The position numbers and the translations under genes were made by a program. This document shows positions 43,724 to 53,306 of a DNA stretch of 64,000 bases, one piece after another. Source of the DNA: Bryobacterales bacterium KBS 96. GTDB lineage: Bacteria > Acidobacteriota > Terriglobia > Bryobacterales > Bryobacteraceae. The stretch covers positions 2,520,629 through 2,584,628 of the forward strand of contig KB906767.1 in the NCBI GenBank assembly GCA_000381625.1. Direction: 5' to 3'. Position 1 is the first letter of the stretch, and every line of letters begins with the position of its first letter. The notes beneath the pieces are model-generated. The model saw only the letters and a list, made by a program, of their open reading frames with translations. It had not been told where the DNA came from and did not search any database.

Positions 43724-44433
43724 TAGAGAGCGCCCGGTGAAGAAGCAATCGCTCCTTCCGATTTTTTGACGATGTTGACACCGGCGCTCGATCCGATCCG
43801 GGTTGCGCCGGCGGCAAGCATTTCCCGCGCAGACGCCAACGTGCGAATCCCTCCGGACGCCTTCACGCCCGCCCGGTCGCCTACAGTCTGCCGCATCAAC
43901 CAGACATCCGCAGCCGTCGCGCCGCCTCCTGAAAATCCAGTAGACGTCTTGACGAAGTCCGCTCCGGCTTCCATCGCAAGCCGGCAGGCGCGCACTTTCT
44001 GCTGGTCGTTGAGCAGGCTTGTTTCTAGGATCACTTTTAACAAACCGCCATTGCCCCGCACTACTTCGGCAACGTCTGATATGTCCTTGTGAACCAAATG
44101 GTGCGCGCCGTCACGTAGCGCGCCGATGTTGAGAACCATGTCGATCTCGATGGCCCCCTGCTCGCCGGCAATTCCGGCCTCATAGACCTTCGTTCGCGTA
44201 GTGTTGGCGCCCAGTGGGAACCCCACCACGGTACAAACACGCGCTCCCGATCCCGCAAGCAGGTTTGCGGCGAGCGTAACCCAGCACGGGTTGACGCAGA
44301 CCGCGGCAAAACCGAACTCCGCCGCCTCTTCGCAGACGCGTGTTATATGCTCCGCCATGGCGTCAGGCTTCAGTAACGTGTGATCGATGACCGCTGCAAG
44401 GCTGCGCGCTTCAGAAAGAATTGGTTGGGTCAC
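43723..44433 (-). CDS. deoC: Deoxyribose-phosphate aldolase
   Basis: Cleaves 2-deoxyribose-5-phosphate to glyceraldehyde-3-phosphate and acetaldehyde. TIM-barrel motifs: [38 protein letters not shown], the Schiff-base Lys in FVKTSTGFS and the second Lys in GVKASGGIR. The frame is open far upstream to 44643, but starts beyond 44490 would run into the divergent glcD-like gene; GTG 44433 gives a 236-residue protein of normal length, with TTG 44460 as alternative. It is the first gene of a pair with the PP2C phosphatase. Confidence 0.92.
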   Translation of the reverse strand: MTQPILSEARSLAAVIDHTLLKPDAMAEHITRVCEEAAEFGFAAVCVNPCWVTLAANLLAGSGARVCTVVGFPLGANTTRTKVYEAGIAGEQGAIEIDMVLNIGALRDGAHHLVHKDISDVAEVVRGNGGLLKVILETSLLNDQQKVRACRLAMEAGADFVKTSTGFSGGGATAADVWLMRQTVGDRAGVKASGGIRTLASAREMLAAGATRIGSSAGVNIVKKSEGAIASSPGAL

Positions 44434-44500
44434 AAGATCCGGCAGGTGCGTGGAGAACAAGACGGCAGCCCGTATTCCCCACGGTTCCACAAGAATATCA

Positions 44501-44524
44501 TGCGGCGCCGCCCTGCGCGCCGCA
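44501..44524. promoter_or_regulatory. 8-8-8 inverted repeat between deoC and the GlcD-like gene
   Basis: TGCGGCGC (44501-44508) and GCGCCGCA (44517-44524) form a perfect inverted repeat with an 8-bp spacer in the divergent intergenic region. Being GC-only, it may be chance. Confidence 0.3.
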
Positions 44525-44544
44525 GTAGACGTTATTGTAAAAGC

Positions 44545-45921
44545 GTGATCGCCCCTCCTCTTGCGGCAACCCCGTACCTTGAAGATGCCTCGGGTTACCG
44601 AGGCGAAGCCGAGCAGGCGTTCGCTCCCTCCGATGTGCAGCAACTTCAGGAAATCGTGCTGGCTGCCTCAGCAAACAAGATCCCGCTGACCGTCGCCGGA
44701 GCGGGCACCGGCCTCACCGGAGCGCGCGTCCCGCATGGTGGATGGATTGTTTCGATGGAGCGCTTCCGCCAGCTCAAAATCGAAAATGGGAAAGCGATCT
44801 GCGGCGCCGCCGTTTCTCTACAGGAAATGCAGCAGGCAGCGAACAAGACCGGGCAGTTCTTTGGCCCGAATCCAACGGAATACTCGGCCTCCATTGGCGG
44901 CATTATTGCCACAAACGCGGGAGGCGCTCGCGGCTTCCGCTTCGGGTCGGTGCGCCGGCATGTGCTCTCGCTGGAGGTGACGTTTGCCGACGGACGCACG
45001 GTCCGCTTCCGGCGCGGCGAACGCGTGAACTTCCCCATTCAAACGATACGCAGCCCCGCCACTACGAAGAACTCGGCTGGCTATTTTCTCGAGCCGGACG
45101 TGCAATGTGTGGATTTGCTCGCCGGCAGCGAAGGAACGCTCGGCATCATCAGCGAGGCTGAGTTGCAGCTTTTTGCCGTTCCGCCCGCAATTCTTGGAGG
45201 CGTCGTCTTCTTCCCAACTGACGAAGATGCACTCAATGCCGTGGATGCCTGGAGAACTGCGCCGGGGCTGCGGCTTCTCGAATATATGGACGGGCCATCG
45301 CTCGATTTATTGAGGCCGCTGCAGACCGGTATTCCGGCGAAAGCTCAAGCCGCGCTGCTGATTGAGCAGGATCTCCAATCGCAAAACGATGAAGAAGTAG
45401 ACCGCTGGGTGGAGAGGCTTGCTCAACACCACGCGTTCGAAAACGAATCCTGGTTCGGCTTCTCGGCAGCCGAGCGCGAGCGTTTCGCCGAGTTCCGCCA
45501 TATGCTGCCGGCGATGATCGTCGATCGCGTCCGCCGCAACGGCTGGCCGAAGTTCGGAAGCGATTTTGCGGCGCCCATCGACCGCGGCCGCGATCTGCTT
45601 GCCTATTACCGGCAGCGCGGCGATGAAGTGTTGCCTGGGCAGTACGTCATTTTCGGCCACATCGGGGATGCGAATGTTCACGTGAATCTGCTGCCGGCGA
45701 CCGCTGAGCAGGCACAGCGGGGAGAGGAGATGATGACCGATTTCGCGCGTTACGCGGTGTCGCTCGGAGGAACTGTAGCCGCCGAGCACGGCATCGGCAA
45801 GACGAAAATCGATCTGCTGAAGTTGATGTACAGCGAGGCCGAGATTGGGGCGATGCGCGATGTCAAGCGCCGCCTTGATCCCGATTGTCTGTTGGGACGA
45901 GGAACGATTTTCCCGGTGTGA
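44545..45921 (+). CDS. FAD-linked oxidase, GlcD/D-lactate dehydrogenase family
   Basis: 458 residues from GTG 44545. The N-terminal FAD-binding (PCMH) domain has [19 protein letters not shown] and [26 protein letters not shown]; the C-terminal FAD_oxidase_C domain has [14 protein letters not shown] (metal/substrate His) and [10 protein letters not shown]. It oxidises a 2-hydroxy acid such as glycolate or D-lactate; no GlcE/GlcF partner is adjacent. It is divergent from deoC with a 111-bp shared region. Confidence 0.92.
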   Translation: MIAPPLAATPYLEDASGYRGEAEQAFAPSDVQQLQEIVLAASANKIPLTVAGAGTGLTGARVPHGGWIVSMERFRQLKIENGKAICGAAVSLQEMQQAANKTGQFFGPNPTEYSASIGGIIATNAGGARGFRFGSVRRHVLSLEVTFADGRTVRFRRGERVNFPIQTIRSPATTKNSAGYFLEPDVQCVDLLAGSEGTLGIISEAELQLFAVPPAILGGVVFFPTDEDALNAVDAWRTAPGLRLLEYMDGPSLDLLRPLQTGIPAKAQAALLIEQDLQSQNDEEVDRWVERLAQHHAFENESWFGFSAAERERFAEFRHMLPAMIVDRVRRNGWPKFGSDFAAPIDRGRDLLAYYRQRGDEVLPGQYVIFGHIGDANVHVNLLPATAEQAQRGEEMMTDFARYAVSLGGTVAAEHGIGKTKIDLLKLMYSEAEIGAMRDVKRRLDPDCLLGRGTIFPV

Positions 45922-45952
45922 GTTCAGGCACGCGTTATGCTACCGCGCAGGT

Positions 45953-46258
45953 TCAATCCTCGTCTCTGTGCAGGATGTGATCGAGTTGCAGGATATCCCC
46001 ACGAAACGCGCACTCGTCTTCGGCCTCGCCCACATCAGTTTGCCAGGACCGCGTAATCTCCGCTAGCAATTCGTTCTCGCCGTCAAGAAGGCCGTCAAGT
46101 TCGCCGCTGTGCGCCTTCAGTGCTGCGCCGAGGGCAAGCAAATCTCTGCCCCCGCGATCCAGGTCTTTCGGAATCAAATCGCCCGGATCGAAATCCTCAT
46201 CGTCCTGGCTGGGCAATAGCAACCCATCCAAGGAATCGTCGAAGGAATCCGACGCCAT
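45953..46258 (-). CDS. Small acidic hypothetical protein
   Basis: 101 residues, very acidic (DDSLDGLLLPSQDDEDFDPGD, here split: DDSLDGLLLP and QDDEDFDPGD), mostly helical in the centre (ALGAALKAHSGELDGLLDGENELLAEI). No known domain, no signal peptide. It is convergent with the GlcD-like gene and lies 63 bp downstream of araD on the same strand, so it may be carried on the arabinose transcript by read-through. Confidence 0.5.
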   Translation of the reverse strand: MASDSFDDSLDGLLLPSQDDEDFDPGDLIPKDLDRGGRDLLALGAALKAHSGELDGLLDGENELLAEITRSWQTDVGEAEDECAFRGDILQLDHILHRDED

Positions 46259-46321
46259 ATATTATTGGCGAGAAAAGAATCTGCGCCATTCATCTTAATT
46301 TATAGCGTGTTTCGAAATATT

Positions 46322-47020
46322 TCAATCTTTGCGCTGGCCATAATACGCCGCGCTGCCATGTTTACGAAGGAAGTGCTTATCGCGCAAATGGTCCGGCAGC
46401 GGCTCGGCATGGGCATTGATCGACACAGTGAGGTACGCCATGTGCGCAATCTCCTCCACAATCACAGCCGTGTGCGCGGCATCCGCCGGCGTAGTTCCCC
46501 AGCAGAATGGGGCATGGCCGGCGACAAGGATGGCCGGCGTTTCGATTGGATTCAGATTCGCGAAGCGCCGGACGATCGCGGCCCCGGTATTTAATTCGTA
46601 GTCGCTTTGAATTTCTTCGACCGGCATCGGATCGGTAACCGGAATGGGCCCGCGGATGTAATCGGCGTGGGTGGTGCCCAGACAGGGAATGTCCCTTCCA
46701 GCTTGCGCCCAAGCCGTCGCAAACCGGGAATGCGTGTGGATAATGCCGCCTATTGTTGGAAAACCGCGATACAGCGCAAGATGCGTAGGCAGGTCGGAGG
46801 ACGGCCGCAGCGCGCCTTCCACGATTTTCCCGTTGAGATCGGTAACGACAAGCTGATCCGGCATCATCGCATCATAAGGGACTCCGCTCGGTTTGATCAC
46901 GCACAATCCGCGCTCCCGATCGAAGCCGCTCGCATTCCCAAACGTATAAAGCACCAGCCCGCGGCGAACAATCTCGAGGTTGGCCTCCAGGACCTCTTCC
47001 CGTAGCGCTTTCAAATTCAT
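46322..47020 (-). CDS. araD: L-ribulose-5-phosphate 4-epimerase
   Basis: 232 residues, collinear with E. coli AraD: LREEVLEANLEIV, TFGNASGFDRERGLCVIKPSGVPYD (read as TFGNASGFDRERG and CVIKPSGVPYD), the zinc ligands in GGIIHTHSRFATAWAQAG, LGTTHADYI and the GHAPFCWG His. It converts L-ribulose-5-phosphate to D-xylulose-5-phosphate. Its ATG overlaps the araB stop by 4 bp (ATGA). Last enzyme gene of the pentose operon. Confidence 0.95.
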   Translation of the reverse strand: MNLKALREEVLEANLEIVRRGLVLYTFGNASGFDRERGLCVIKPSGVPYDAMMPDQLVVTDLNGKIVEGALRPSSDLPTHLALYRGFPTIGGIIHTHSRFATAWAQAGRDIPCLGTTHADYIRGPIPVTDPMPVEEIQSDYELNTGAAIVRRFANLNPIETPAILVAGHAPFCWGTTPADAAHTAVIVEEIAHMAYLTVSINAHAEPLPDHLRDKHFLRKHGSAAYYGQRKD

Positions 47021-48603
47021 TGCGAATTTCTCACTTGATGAGCGATCCTGCGCAGCTCAGGCAGGACATCGCCAACTGCCACCGGCTCCGATCCCTTGCA
47101 GCCAAAACCGAAGTAGAGCTTGCGGTAGAGCGCGTACAACTCGTTATAAACTTTGATGCTACCGATCTCTGGCTGAAATACGCGGTGCGGCGGACAGAGC
47201 TTCTTTTGTGCCTCTTCGATTGTTTTGAACGCGCCGGCCGCGAGGAACGCGAAAATCGCCGAACCCAGGCTAGTCACGTCGCCCTGTGGCACGAGGATGG
47301 GCTTGTTCAGCACGTTGGCGTAGACCTGATTCAACGTCTCGTTGCGCTTTGGAATGCCGCCGCCGTTAATGAGCCGGTTGATCAACGCCCCATGCTTTTC
47401 CATTCGATCGAGAATGATGCGTGTGTGGAACGCGGTGCCTTCAATTGCCGCGAATAGCTCATCTTCCGCGGTATGCGCCAGATTCCAGCCGAGCGTGACG
47501 CCGCCCAGCTCAGGGTTCACTAACACCGTGCGGTCACCGTTGTCCCAGGTCAGCCGCAGCAGGCCAGTTTCGCCGGCGCGGAATTTATCGAGTTCGCCCG
47601 CAAGCTGTCCGGCGTTGGTTCCGGCGCGGCGCGCGATCGCTTCGAACATGTCGCCGACCGCCGAAAGCCCGGCTTCGACGCCGGTGTACTCGGGATGCAC
47701 CGAACCCGGAACCACGCCGCAAACGCCGGGGATCAATTCCGGTCTCGCGCTGACGCCGATGATGCACGTTGAGGTGCCGATCACGTTAACCAGATCGCCC
47801 AGAGCCACGCCTGCGCCCACGGCGTCCCAATGCGCATCGAATGCGCCGACGGGAATCGGAATCCCCGCGGATAATCCAAGCTGCTCCGCGCATTCCGGCG
47901 ACAGGTGGCCGGCAATTTGATCGGAGGTCTGATACCGCCCCTGCAGCTTTTCTCGAACGCCCTTGAACAGCGGATCTACCTTGACCAGAAACTCTTCGGG
48001 CGGCAAGCCGCCTAGAGACTCGTTCCAAAGCCATTTGTGTCCCATCGCGCAGACACTTCGCGGCGCCTGCGCCGGGTCTTTGATGCCGCAAAGCACAGCC
48101 GCCACCAGATCGCAGTGCTCGAACGCCGAAACAAGGCGATCGCGCTTCTCAGGGTTGTGCCGCAACCAGTGCAGCAGTTTCGAGAAGCCCCACTCGGACG
48201 AATACGCTCCGCCGCACCATTCAATCGCCTGCAGCCCGTATTCGTGCGCCTTCCGTGTGATCTCCGCCGCTTCGCGCCAGGAGCGATGGTCGCACCACAG
48301 GTAATATTCATCGAGCGGAACAAGATTTTCGCCAACAGGCACAACACTCGACCCGGTTGTATCGAGCGCGATGGCGGCAATCTTTTTACCATCCACTTTG
48401 GCGTCCGAGAGAGCGCGCCGGGTGGCGGCCATTAACGCCTGCATATGGTCGTCGTGGCTCTGGGTCGCGTGGTCCGGATCGCCTTTTTTGCGATGCAACG
48501 GGTATTCGGCGACGCCCGCGCCGAGCCTTCCCTTATCGCTATCGAAAATCGAGACGCGAACGTTAAGAGTTCCGAAATCGACGCCGGCGACGATGGTTCC
48601 CAT
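47017..48603 (-). CDS. araB: L-ribulokinase (FGGY kinase)
   Basis: 528 residues from ATG 48603; a TTG-led extension to 48639 overlaps the isomerase gene and is less likely. FGGY-fold features: VAGVDFGTLNVRVSIFD at the N-terminus, IALDTTGSSVVPV, MGHKWLWNESLGGLP, GAFDAHWDAVGAG, and the C-terminal NGGGIPKRNETLNQVYANVL, all in the AraB pattern. It phosphorylates L-ribulose. ATG follows the isomerase stop by 11 nt; the araD gene overlaps its end. No strong ribosome-binding site, so coupling is likely. Confidence 0.94.
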   Translation of the reverse strand: MGTIVAGVDFGTLNVRVSIFDSDKGRLGAGVAEYPLHRKKGDPDHATQSHDDHMQALMAATRRALSDAKVDGKKIAAIALDTTGSSVVPVGENLVPLDEYYLWCDHRSWREAAEITRKAHEYGLQAIEWCGGAYSSEWGFSKLLHWLRHNPEKRDRLVSAFEHCDLVAAVLCGIKDPAQAPRSVCAMGHKWLWNESLGGLPPEEFLVKVDPLFKGVREKLQGRYQTSDQIAGHLSPECAEQLGLSAGIPIPVGAFDAHWDAVGAGVALGDLVNVIGTSTCIIGVSARPELIPGVCGVVPGSVHPEYTGVEAGLSAVGDMFEAIARRAGTNAGQLAGELDKFRAGETGLLRLTWDNGDRTVLVNPELGGVTLGWNLAHTAEDELFAAIEGTAFHTRIILDRMEKHGALINRLINGGGIPKRNETLNQVYANVLNKPILVPQGDVTSLGSAIFAFLAAGAFKTIEEAQKKLCPPHRVFQPEIGSIKVYNELYALYRKLYFGFGCKGSEPVAVGDVLPELRRIAHQVRNSQ

Positions 48604-48614
48604 GTTGAAGTCCG

Positions 48615-50033
48615 TTATTGGTGCCAATAAATGTCCCAATCCAGGTAACGTGTTGCCGCTTCATAGACAACGCCGCTGACGGGAGCTAAATTCGCAGCGA
48701 CGTGATGCTCAAAGCCGCGTTCGCAGATGAACCGGAGTAAATCCTGCATTTTCGGGATCTCCACGACTCCGGCGCCACCAAAGGTTTCGAGCGGATCGTT
48801 CGTGAATTGGCCGTCGCCCACATACCCGCGAATCCTGCCGGTCAGATCGTCGGTAGAGAAACGCGCGTAACTCATCGGCGCCGCTTTCACACGGCCGACG
48901 CAGGTGCCAAACGTATTCTCTTTACCCACCGTCCCGGCGATAATCTGCTGAAAGTCCATCTTTACGTCCGCGAAAAAGTGCTTCGGCAGGTTACTGCAGT
49001 GGAAGCACACGGCCTTATTAGGATCGTCGCCATAGTTGTTGTTCCAATCGAGCAAAGCACTCGGCGTGCCGGAGGCGAGACGCAGCGCATGCATTCCGAC
49101 CACGCCGCAAATGTCTACCTCGCAGGCGCTCGACATCAACTCGTTACTCATCATGCTCATCAGCGTGCATGGTACGACGCCGAAGTATTCTTCGAGCGAA
49201 GTCCAGCACTGAACCGCGCTGATGGCGACTTCCGTTTCCTCCATCCAGCCGTCGACCACCGCTCCGAGCTTCGCCATCTTCATCAATGCCGATGATGGCG
49301 TGCTGCCGGTATCCACGTATGCCTTGATCGCGGAGAGCTTGCCTTGCGCGGCAGGATCGTCGTCTTTCATGCGATCGATGCGGCCCAGAATTTCAGAGAG
49401 GTCAATCGGAATGATGGAAATTCCGGAATTCTCCAGCAGTTTCTCGCTGTAGCGGACCGTGTTGAATGCCGCGGGCCGGGCGCCGATGGAGCCGACGCGC
49501 AGATTTCTCATGCCGCGAACCACACGACACACGCTGATGAACCACGTCAGGTCTTTCGCGAATTCTTCAGACTTCGGCGCTTCCGTGTGCAACGTCGTCA
49601 GCGAATATGGGATGCCGTATTGCCGGAGATTGTTGCAGGCCGACATCTTGCCGCAAAAGCTGTCGCGGCGGTCGCGGATCGACATGCGTGACGGCGTATC
49701 CGGGGTAGCCTGGATCAATACCGGAACGCGCAGATCCGCGAGCCGCAGCGTGTCGGCGATGGCGCGTTCGTCGCCGAAGTTCGGCAGGGTCACGATCACC
49801 CCATCGATGTCGTCGCGATGAGCGCGAAACAGTTGGGCACATTTCCTAGCTTCTTCGTGCGTTTCCACGGCGCCGAATTTCGAATCGCCCGGCGAGAGCG
49901 CGACCACCTTCACTCCAGCGGCCTCGAGCACCGCAATCATTTCCGCGCGGCCCTCGGCGGCCAAATGGTCGGGGAAAAAGCCACGGTTACCGACAATCAG
50001 ACCGAATGTCGTTTTCTTTTGCTTAGTAGGCAT
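48615..50033 (-). CDS. Sugar isomerase, L-fucose/L-arabinose isomerase superfamily
   Basis: 472 residues. It shows the FucI/AraA-like Rossmann N-terminus (FGLIVGNRGFFPDHLAAEG, VIVTLPNFGDERAIAD) and C-terminal barrel features (VAISAVQCWTSLEEYFGVVPC, SACEVDICGVVGMHAL, CFHCSNLPKHF), including the Glu/Asp metal-ligand region. It is closer to the COG2407 group than to classical E. coli AraA, which lacks the CxVD motif. Its place before araB and araD implies it supplies L-ribulose from L-arabinose in this pathway; a different pentose or fucose-type sugar cannot be excluded. Its ATG directly abuts the TAA of the small membrane protein gene, with AAGGAA 8 nt upstream. Confidence 0.85.
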   Translation of the reverse strand: MPTKQKKTTFGLIVGNRGFFPDHLAAEGRAEMIAVLEAAGVKVVALSPGDSKFGAVETHEEARKCAQLFRAHRDDIDGVIVTLPNFGDERAIADTLRLADLRVPVLIQATPDTPSRMSIRDRRDSFCGKMSACNNLRQYGIPYSLTTLHTEAPKSEEFAKDLTWFISVCRVVRGMRNLRVGSIGARPAAFNTVRYSEKLLENSGISIIPIDLSEILGRIDRMKDDDPAAQGKLSAIKAYVDTGSTPSSALMKMAKLGAVVDGWMEETEVAISAVQCWTSLEEYFGVVPCTLMSMMSNELMSSACEVDICGVVGMHALRLASGTPSALLDWNNNYGDDPNKAVCFHCSNLPKHFFADVKMDFQQIIAGTVGKENTFGTCVGRVKAAPMSYARFSTDDLTGRIRGYVGDGQFTNDPLETFGGAGVVEIPKMQDLLRFICERGFEHHVAANLAPVSGVVYEAATRYLDWDIYWHQ

Positions 50034-50255
50034 TTATTTATTCCTTCGCGGAAAGAAGCGAAAAGTGTAGAAAGCTCCCATTAGCAAGACAAACGCCCCC
50101 CACCAGATGGCCGCATGCAAATTCGCGAGCACCACCGGATGCGCCGGAGGATGGAACAGGTGATAGACGCCCGCGCTCAGAATGATAATTCCGTAAACGA
50201 GCAGCAGCACGCCAATGAAGAACCAGATTGAGATCAGACCTTTGCCTTCAACCAT
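50034..50255 (-). CDS. Small two-helix membrane protein
   Basis: 73 residues with two membrane segments (WFFIGVLLLVYGIIILSAGVYHL, read as WFFIGVLLLVYGIIIL; and AAIWWGAFVLLMGAFYTFRF) separated by a His/Pro loop (HLFHPPAHPVVLAN). It sits between the symporter and isomerase genes in the same operon, separated from the former by 24 bp, so it may be an accessory subunit of the symporter. No known family. Confidence 0.65.
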   Translation of the reverse strand: MVEGKGLISIWFFIGVLLLVYGIIILSAGVYHLFHPPAHPVVLANLHAAIWWGAFVLLMGAFYTFRFFPRRNK

Positions 50256-50279
50256 TGTTTTTCTACCGAGTCATCGCTT

Positions 50280-51992
50280 CTACCAAAAAATAATGTTCAA
50301 AGCCACAAAGAGCACGGCGACCGCTCCGGCCCAGAAAACCGGCCGTTGATAAAGCCGCAGATGCCCCTCGGATGGCAATTTTGTACAGCCATACACCAGC
50401 CCCTCCAACTCCGCTTCGAGCATGGGTTTCGTCAGCAGGCTGATCACAACCGTGACGATCACGCAAATGAGCCAGGACCATAACGCGCGATACATATCCT
50501 CCGCCATCGTTTTTGCGTAAGGAGACAGGGCTATGTACCGAAGCGCGGACGGATCGATTTTCACCCACAGCCACATGCTGAACGACGAAACTGTGCCGCA
50601 CAGCAGCCCCCAGAAACCTGCCGGGCCGGTGGTTCGCTTCCAAAGCATTCCCAGAATCACGGTTCCAAACAGCGGGGCAATGAAGATACTGAACAGCGCC
50701 TGCACATAATCCATGATGCTCGCGGACTGCATCACCATGTACGCGGTTCCGATGCTGACCAGAACGCCGATCACGGTCGTCCACCGGCCCATCTTTACGT
50801 AATGCTCATCCGTCGCGTTCTTATTCATCAGGGCGCGATAGATGTCATAGGTCCACACCGTCGTGAAGGCGCTGACATTGCCCGCCATACCGGACATAAA
50901 GCCCGCGATCAGCGCCGTAATACCGAGTCCGAGCAGCCCCGGCCCACAATAACGTGCCAGCATCAGCGGCAGAACTTCGTTATAAGAATGCAAATTTCCG
51001 GTGGCCTGCGCCGCTCCCACCAGATGCTCCGGCAGCACGGCCAAACCGAGGAGACCCGGCAAAATCACAATAAACGGAATGCAGATCTTGAAGGCGGCGC
51101 CAATGATCGGGGCCATCTTGGACGAACGTAGATCGCGCGCGGTCAACACCCGCTGCACAACGAGGAAGTCCGTCGTCCAATAGCCAAACGAAATCACGCA
51201 TCCCAGGCCGAAAACAATGCCGGTCCAGTGAATGCCCATCGGGTTGCTCCGGAAAGAGCCGAGGCCACTCCACAGATGCGTGTAATCCTGCGCCGGAAAA
51301 TTGGCATGAATGCGCTGCACCATGCCGCTCCAGCCGCCCGCCTCGATCAGCCCGACAACCGAAGTGACAATCGCCCCAAGCCAGATGAGAAAAAATTGCA
51401 GGACTTCGTTAAATATGGCGGAGCGCAAGCCGCCCAACACAACGTAGACCGCAACGGTGAGCGACGAAACCCAGACGCTGAAGTTGATATCCCAGCCGAG
51501 GATGACCTTCAACACAATTGCCATCGCGTACATATTGACGCCGCTCATTAACACGGTCATGAAGCCGAAGGTGATGGCGGAAAGCGCCCGCGCTGGTTCC
51601 CCGAAGCGCAATTTGAGATAGCCTGGCACCGAATGCGTCTTCGAAATGTAATAAAACGGCATCATGATGAGACCGAGAAACAGCATGGCGGGGATAGCGC
51701 CGATCCAGTACCAATGCGTCGCGAGAATGCCGTATTGATAGGCGGAAGCCGCCCAGCCCATCATTTCGAGCGAACCGAGGTTTGCCGCTACAAAACTCAG
51801 TCCCGCGATCCACGCCGTCATCTCGCGGCCGGCCAGAAAGAAGTCTTCTCCGGTGCCTGAAAAGCGCTTCAAATAGAAGCCGATACCGATCACCATCGCG
51901 AAGTACAGAACGATGATGGCGATATCGACTGGGCTTAAGGAGATCAGCTTCCCTGAAGCGGCCTGAAACAAAAGGGCGGCGGGTGCGAGCAT
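50280..51992 (-). CDS. Sodium:solute symporter (SSS family), probable sugar importer
   Basis: About 570 residues from ATG 51992 (preceded by GGAAAG); the frame opens further upstream but the promoter and operator lie there. Fourteen or so membrane helices of LeuT-fold type: PVDIAIIVLYFAMVIGIGFY, TGEDFFLAGREMTAWIAG, GVNMYAMAIVL, GYWTTDFLVVQRVLTARD and ITALIAGFMSGMAGNVSAFTTV carry SSS signatures. It resembles SglT-type sugar transporters. As the first gene of the operon with isomerase, kinase and epimerase, it most likely brings in the pentose with Na+. Confidence 0.92.
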   Translation of the reverse strand: MLAPAALLFQAASGKLISLSPVDIAIIVLYFAMVIGIGFYLKRFSGTGEDFFLAGREMTAWIAGLSFVAANLGSLEMMGWAASAYQYGILATHWYWIGAIPAMLFLGLIMMPFYYISKTHSVPGYLKLRFGEPARALSAITFGFMTVLMSGVNMYAMAIVLKVILGWDINFSVWVSSLTVAVYVVLGGLRSAIFNEVLQFFLIWLGAIVTSVVGLIEAGGWSGMVQRIHANFPAQDYTHLWSGLGSFRSNPMGIHWTGIVFGLGCVISFGYWTTDFLVVQRVLTARDLRSSKMAPIIGAAFKICIPFIVILPGLLGLAVLPEHLVGAAQATGNLHSYNEVLPLMLARYCGPGLLGLGITALIAGFMSGMAGNVSAFTTVWTYDIYRALMNKNATDEHYVKMGRWTTVIGVLVSIGTAYMVMQSASIMDYVQALFSIFIAPLFGTVILGMLWKRTTGPAGFWGLLCGTVSSFSMWLWVKIDPSALRYIALSPYAKTMAEDMYRALWSWLICVIVTVVISLLTKPMLEAELEGLVYGCTKLPSEGHLRLYQRPVFWAGAVAVLFVALNIIFW

Positions 51993-52044
51993 ATTGGTTT
52001 CGAAGTCTTTCCTGGAAGCATACAGCACGGCCTTTTGAAGCCTC

Positions 52045-52058
52045 TGTAATCGCTTGCA
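52045..52058 (-). promoter_or_regulatory. LacI/GalR-type operator of the pentose operon
   Basis: On the minus strand the 14-mer reads TGCAAGCGATTACA, close to the LacI/GalR-family consensus with a central CG (TGnnAnCGnTnnCA). It lies just downstream of the -10 element, at about +4 to +17, where a bound repressor would block transcription. The divergent-family LacI gene is next door. Confidence 0.7.
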
Positions 52059-52067
52059 GCCTAGACG

Positions 52068-52097
52068 ATAATAGGGGCGGGCACAACACGCTGTCAA
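52068..52097 (-). promoter_or_regulatory. Sigma-70 promoter of the pentose operon
   Basis: On the minus strand TTGACA (52097-52092), an 18-bp spacer and TATTAT (52073-52068): a near-consensus promoter between the LacI gene stop and the symporter start. Transcription should begin near 52061 and give a leader of about 70 nt. Confidence 0.75.
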
Positions 52098-52120
52098 GCA
52101 ATGCCACGCGCGGGAGCTAG

Positions 52121-53116
52121 CTATTCTTTCGCCGGACCGGTCGATTCCCTGAGGACAAATTCCGGTTCAATCACGATTTCGCGACCCGCCTGGCGCTGTT
52201 TCCCCGTCTCCGGCGCCAAGGTCTGGAAAACCATGCGGCCAATGGCGTCGCGTGGAATATGCAAGGTTGTCAGCGCCGGTGAGCAGTATTCCGACAGCTT
52301 GATATTGTCGAAACCCGTCACGGAAACATCCTGAGGGACGCGGAGTTTTTGCTCACGCAACTCGCGCAGGACGCCCAGGGCCATGAAGTCGTTCACGCAG
52401 ACAATGGCGGTCGGGTCGAAACTGGAAGCCAGAATTTCTCTCGCCGCCTCGCGGCCACCTTCCAGCCCGTCGACATTCGCCGCAATGGTCCATTTGACCT
52501 GCGCATGACGCGCGACCGCTTTCCGGAACGCCTTCTCCCTCACGCTGATTGGTCCGAGCCTTGAATGGTGGCTGACGAAAGCCATCCGGCGGTGGCGCAA
52601 GTCATTGAGGTAATCCACAGCTTTTTCGATGCCCCGCGCGTAATCCACTTTAATGTTCGATATGTTCTGTCTGGGCGTGCCGACGTCGTAGAAAACAATC
52701 GGTATTTTGCTGTCCGTCAGTTCGGCGATCAGGTCGGAATCCATCTCCGAAACAATGACGGCCAAGCCCGCCACCCGCCGCCCGATCATCAAGCGAATGC
52801 TGTTGACAAGATGGTCGGCGCGGTAATCCGTATTGGCGATAACCATTTCGAAACCATTGCTCCGGGCATCCCGTTCGGCGGCTTTATAGATGTCGAAGAA
52901 GAACGGATTCTCCATGTTCGAAACGATCATTCCGATCGTGCGGTTCTGGCCGCCCGCCAGGCTGCGGGCGTGCAAATTGGGATGATATTTCAGCTCCTCG
53001 ACGGCCTTCAGCACCCTGGTCCGGGTAGAGTTCTTCACGGGACCGACGTTGTTCAGTACGCGAGAGACGGTTGCGGTTGACACCTTCGCGCGCTTTGCCA
53101 CTACTTCCAAGTTCAT
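52121..53116 (-). CDS. LacI-family transcriptional regulator
   Basis: 331 residues. The helix-turn-helix and hinge are classic (LEVVAKRAKVSTATVSRVLN and AVEELKYHPNLHARSLAGG); the rest is a periplasmic-binding-protein-like sugar sensor (IGMIVSNMENPFF, SVTGFDNIKLSEYCSPALTTL). It most likely represses the downstream pentose operon through the operator at 52045 and responds to the pentose or a pathway intermediate. AAGGAG lies 13 nt before the ATG. It has its own promoter, so it is not part of the operon transcript start. Confidence 0.95.
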   Translation of the reverse strand: MNLEVVAKRAKVSTATVSRVLNNVGPVKNSTRTRVLKAVEELKYHPNLHARSLAGGQNRTIGMIVSNMENPFFFDIYKAAERDARSNGFEMVIANTDYRADHLVNSIRLMIGRRVAGLAVIVSEMDSDLIAELTDSKIPIVFYDVGTPRQNISNIKVDYARGIEKAVDYLNDLRHRRMAFVSHHSRLGPISVREKAFRKAVARHAQVKWTIAANVDGLEGGREAAREILASSFDPTAIVCVNDFMALGVLRELREQKLRVPQDVSVTGFDNIKLSEYCSPALTTLHIPRDAIGRMVFQTLAPETGKQRQAGREIVIEPEFVLRESTGPAKE

Positions 53117-53151
53117 GAGCCGAAAGGCACTCCTTGTGGAATGATTCTTGT

Positions 53152-53180
53152 ATTATCGCGTCTGGAGCAAATCGTGTCAG
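53152..53180 (-). promoter_or_regulatory. Promoter of the LacI-family regulator
   Basis: Minus strand CTGACA (53180-53175), 17-bp spacer, GATAAT (53157-53152), about 36 bp before the start codon. Each box differs from consensus by one base. Confidence 0.55.
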
Positions 53181-53306
53181 TAACAGGACAGTGACTGGAG
53201 CCCCCGGAGATCAGGGGTTCGTTTGGGCAAACCAATGAGAGACCACAGGGCTCCGCAAGCATCTTACTCCTCTTCAAAACGGGTAGAGAATGGATAAGGA
53301 GTTGCA

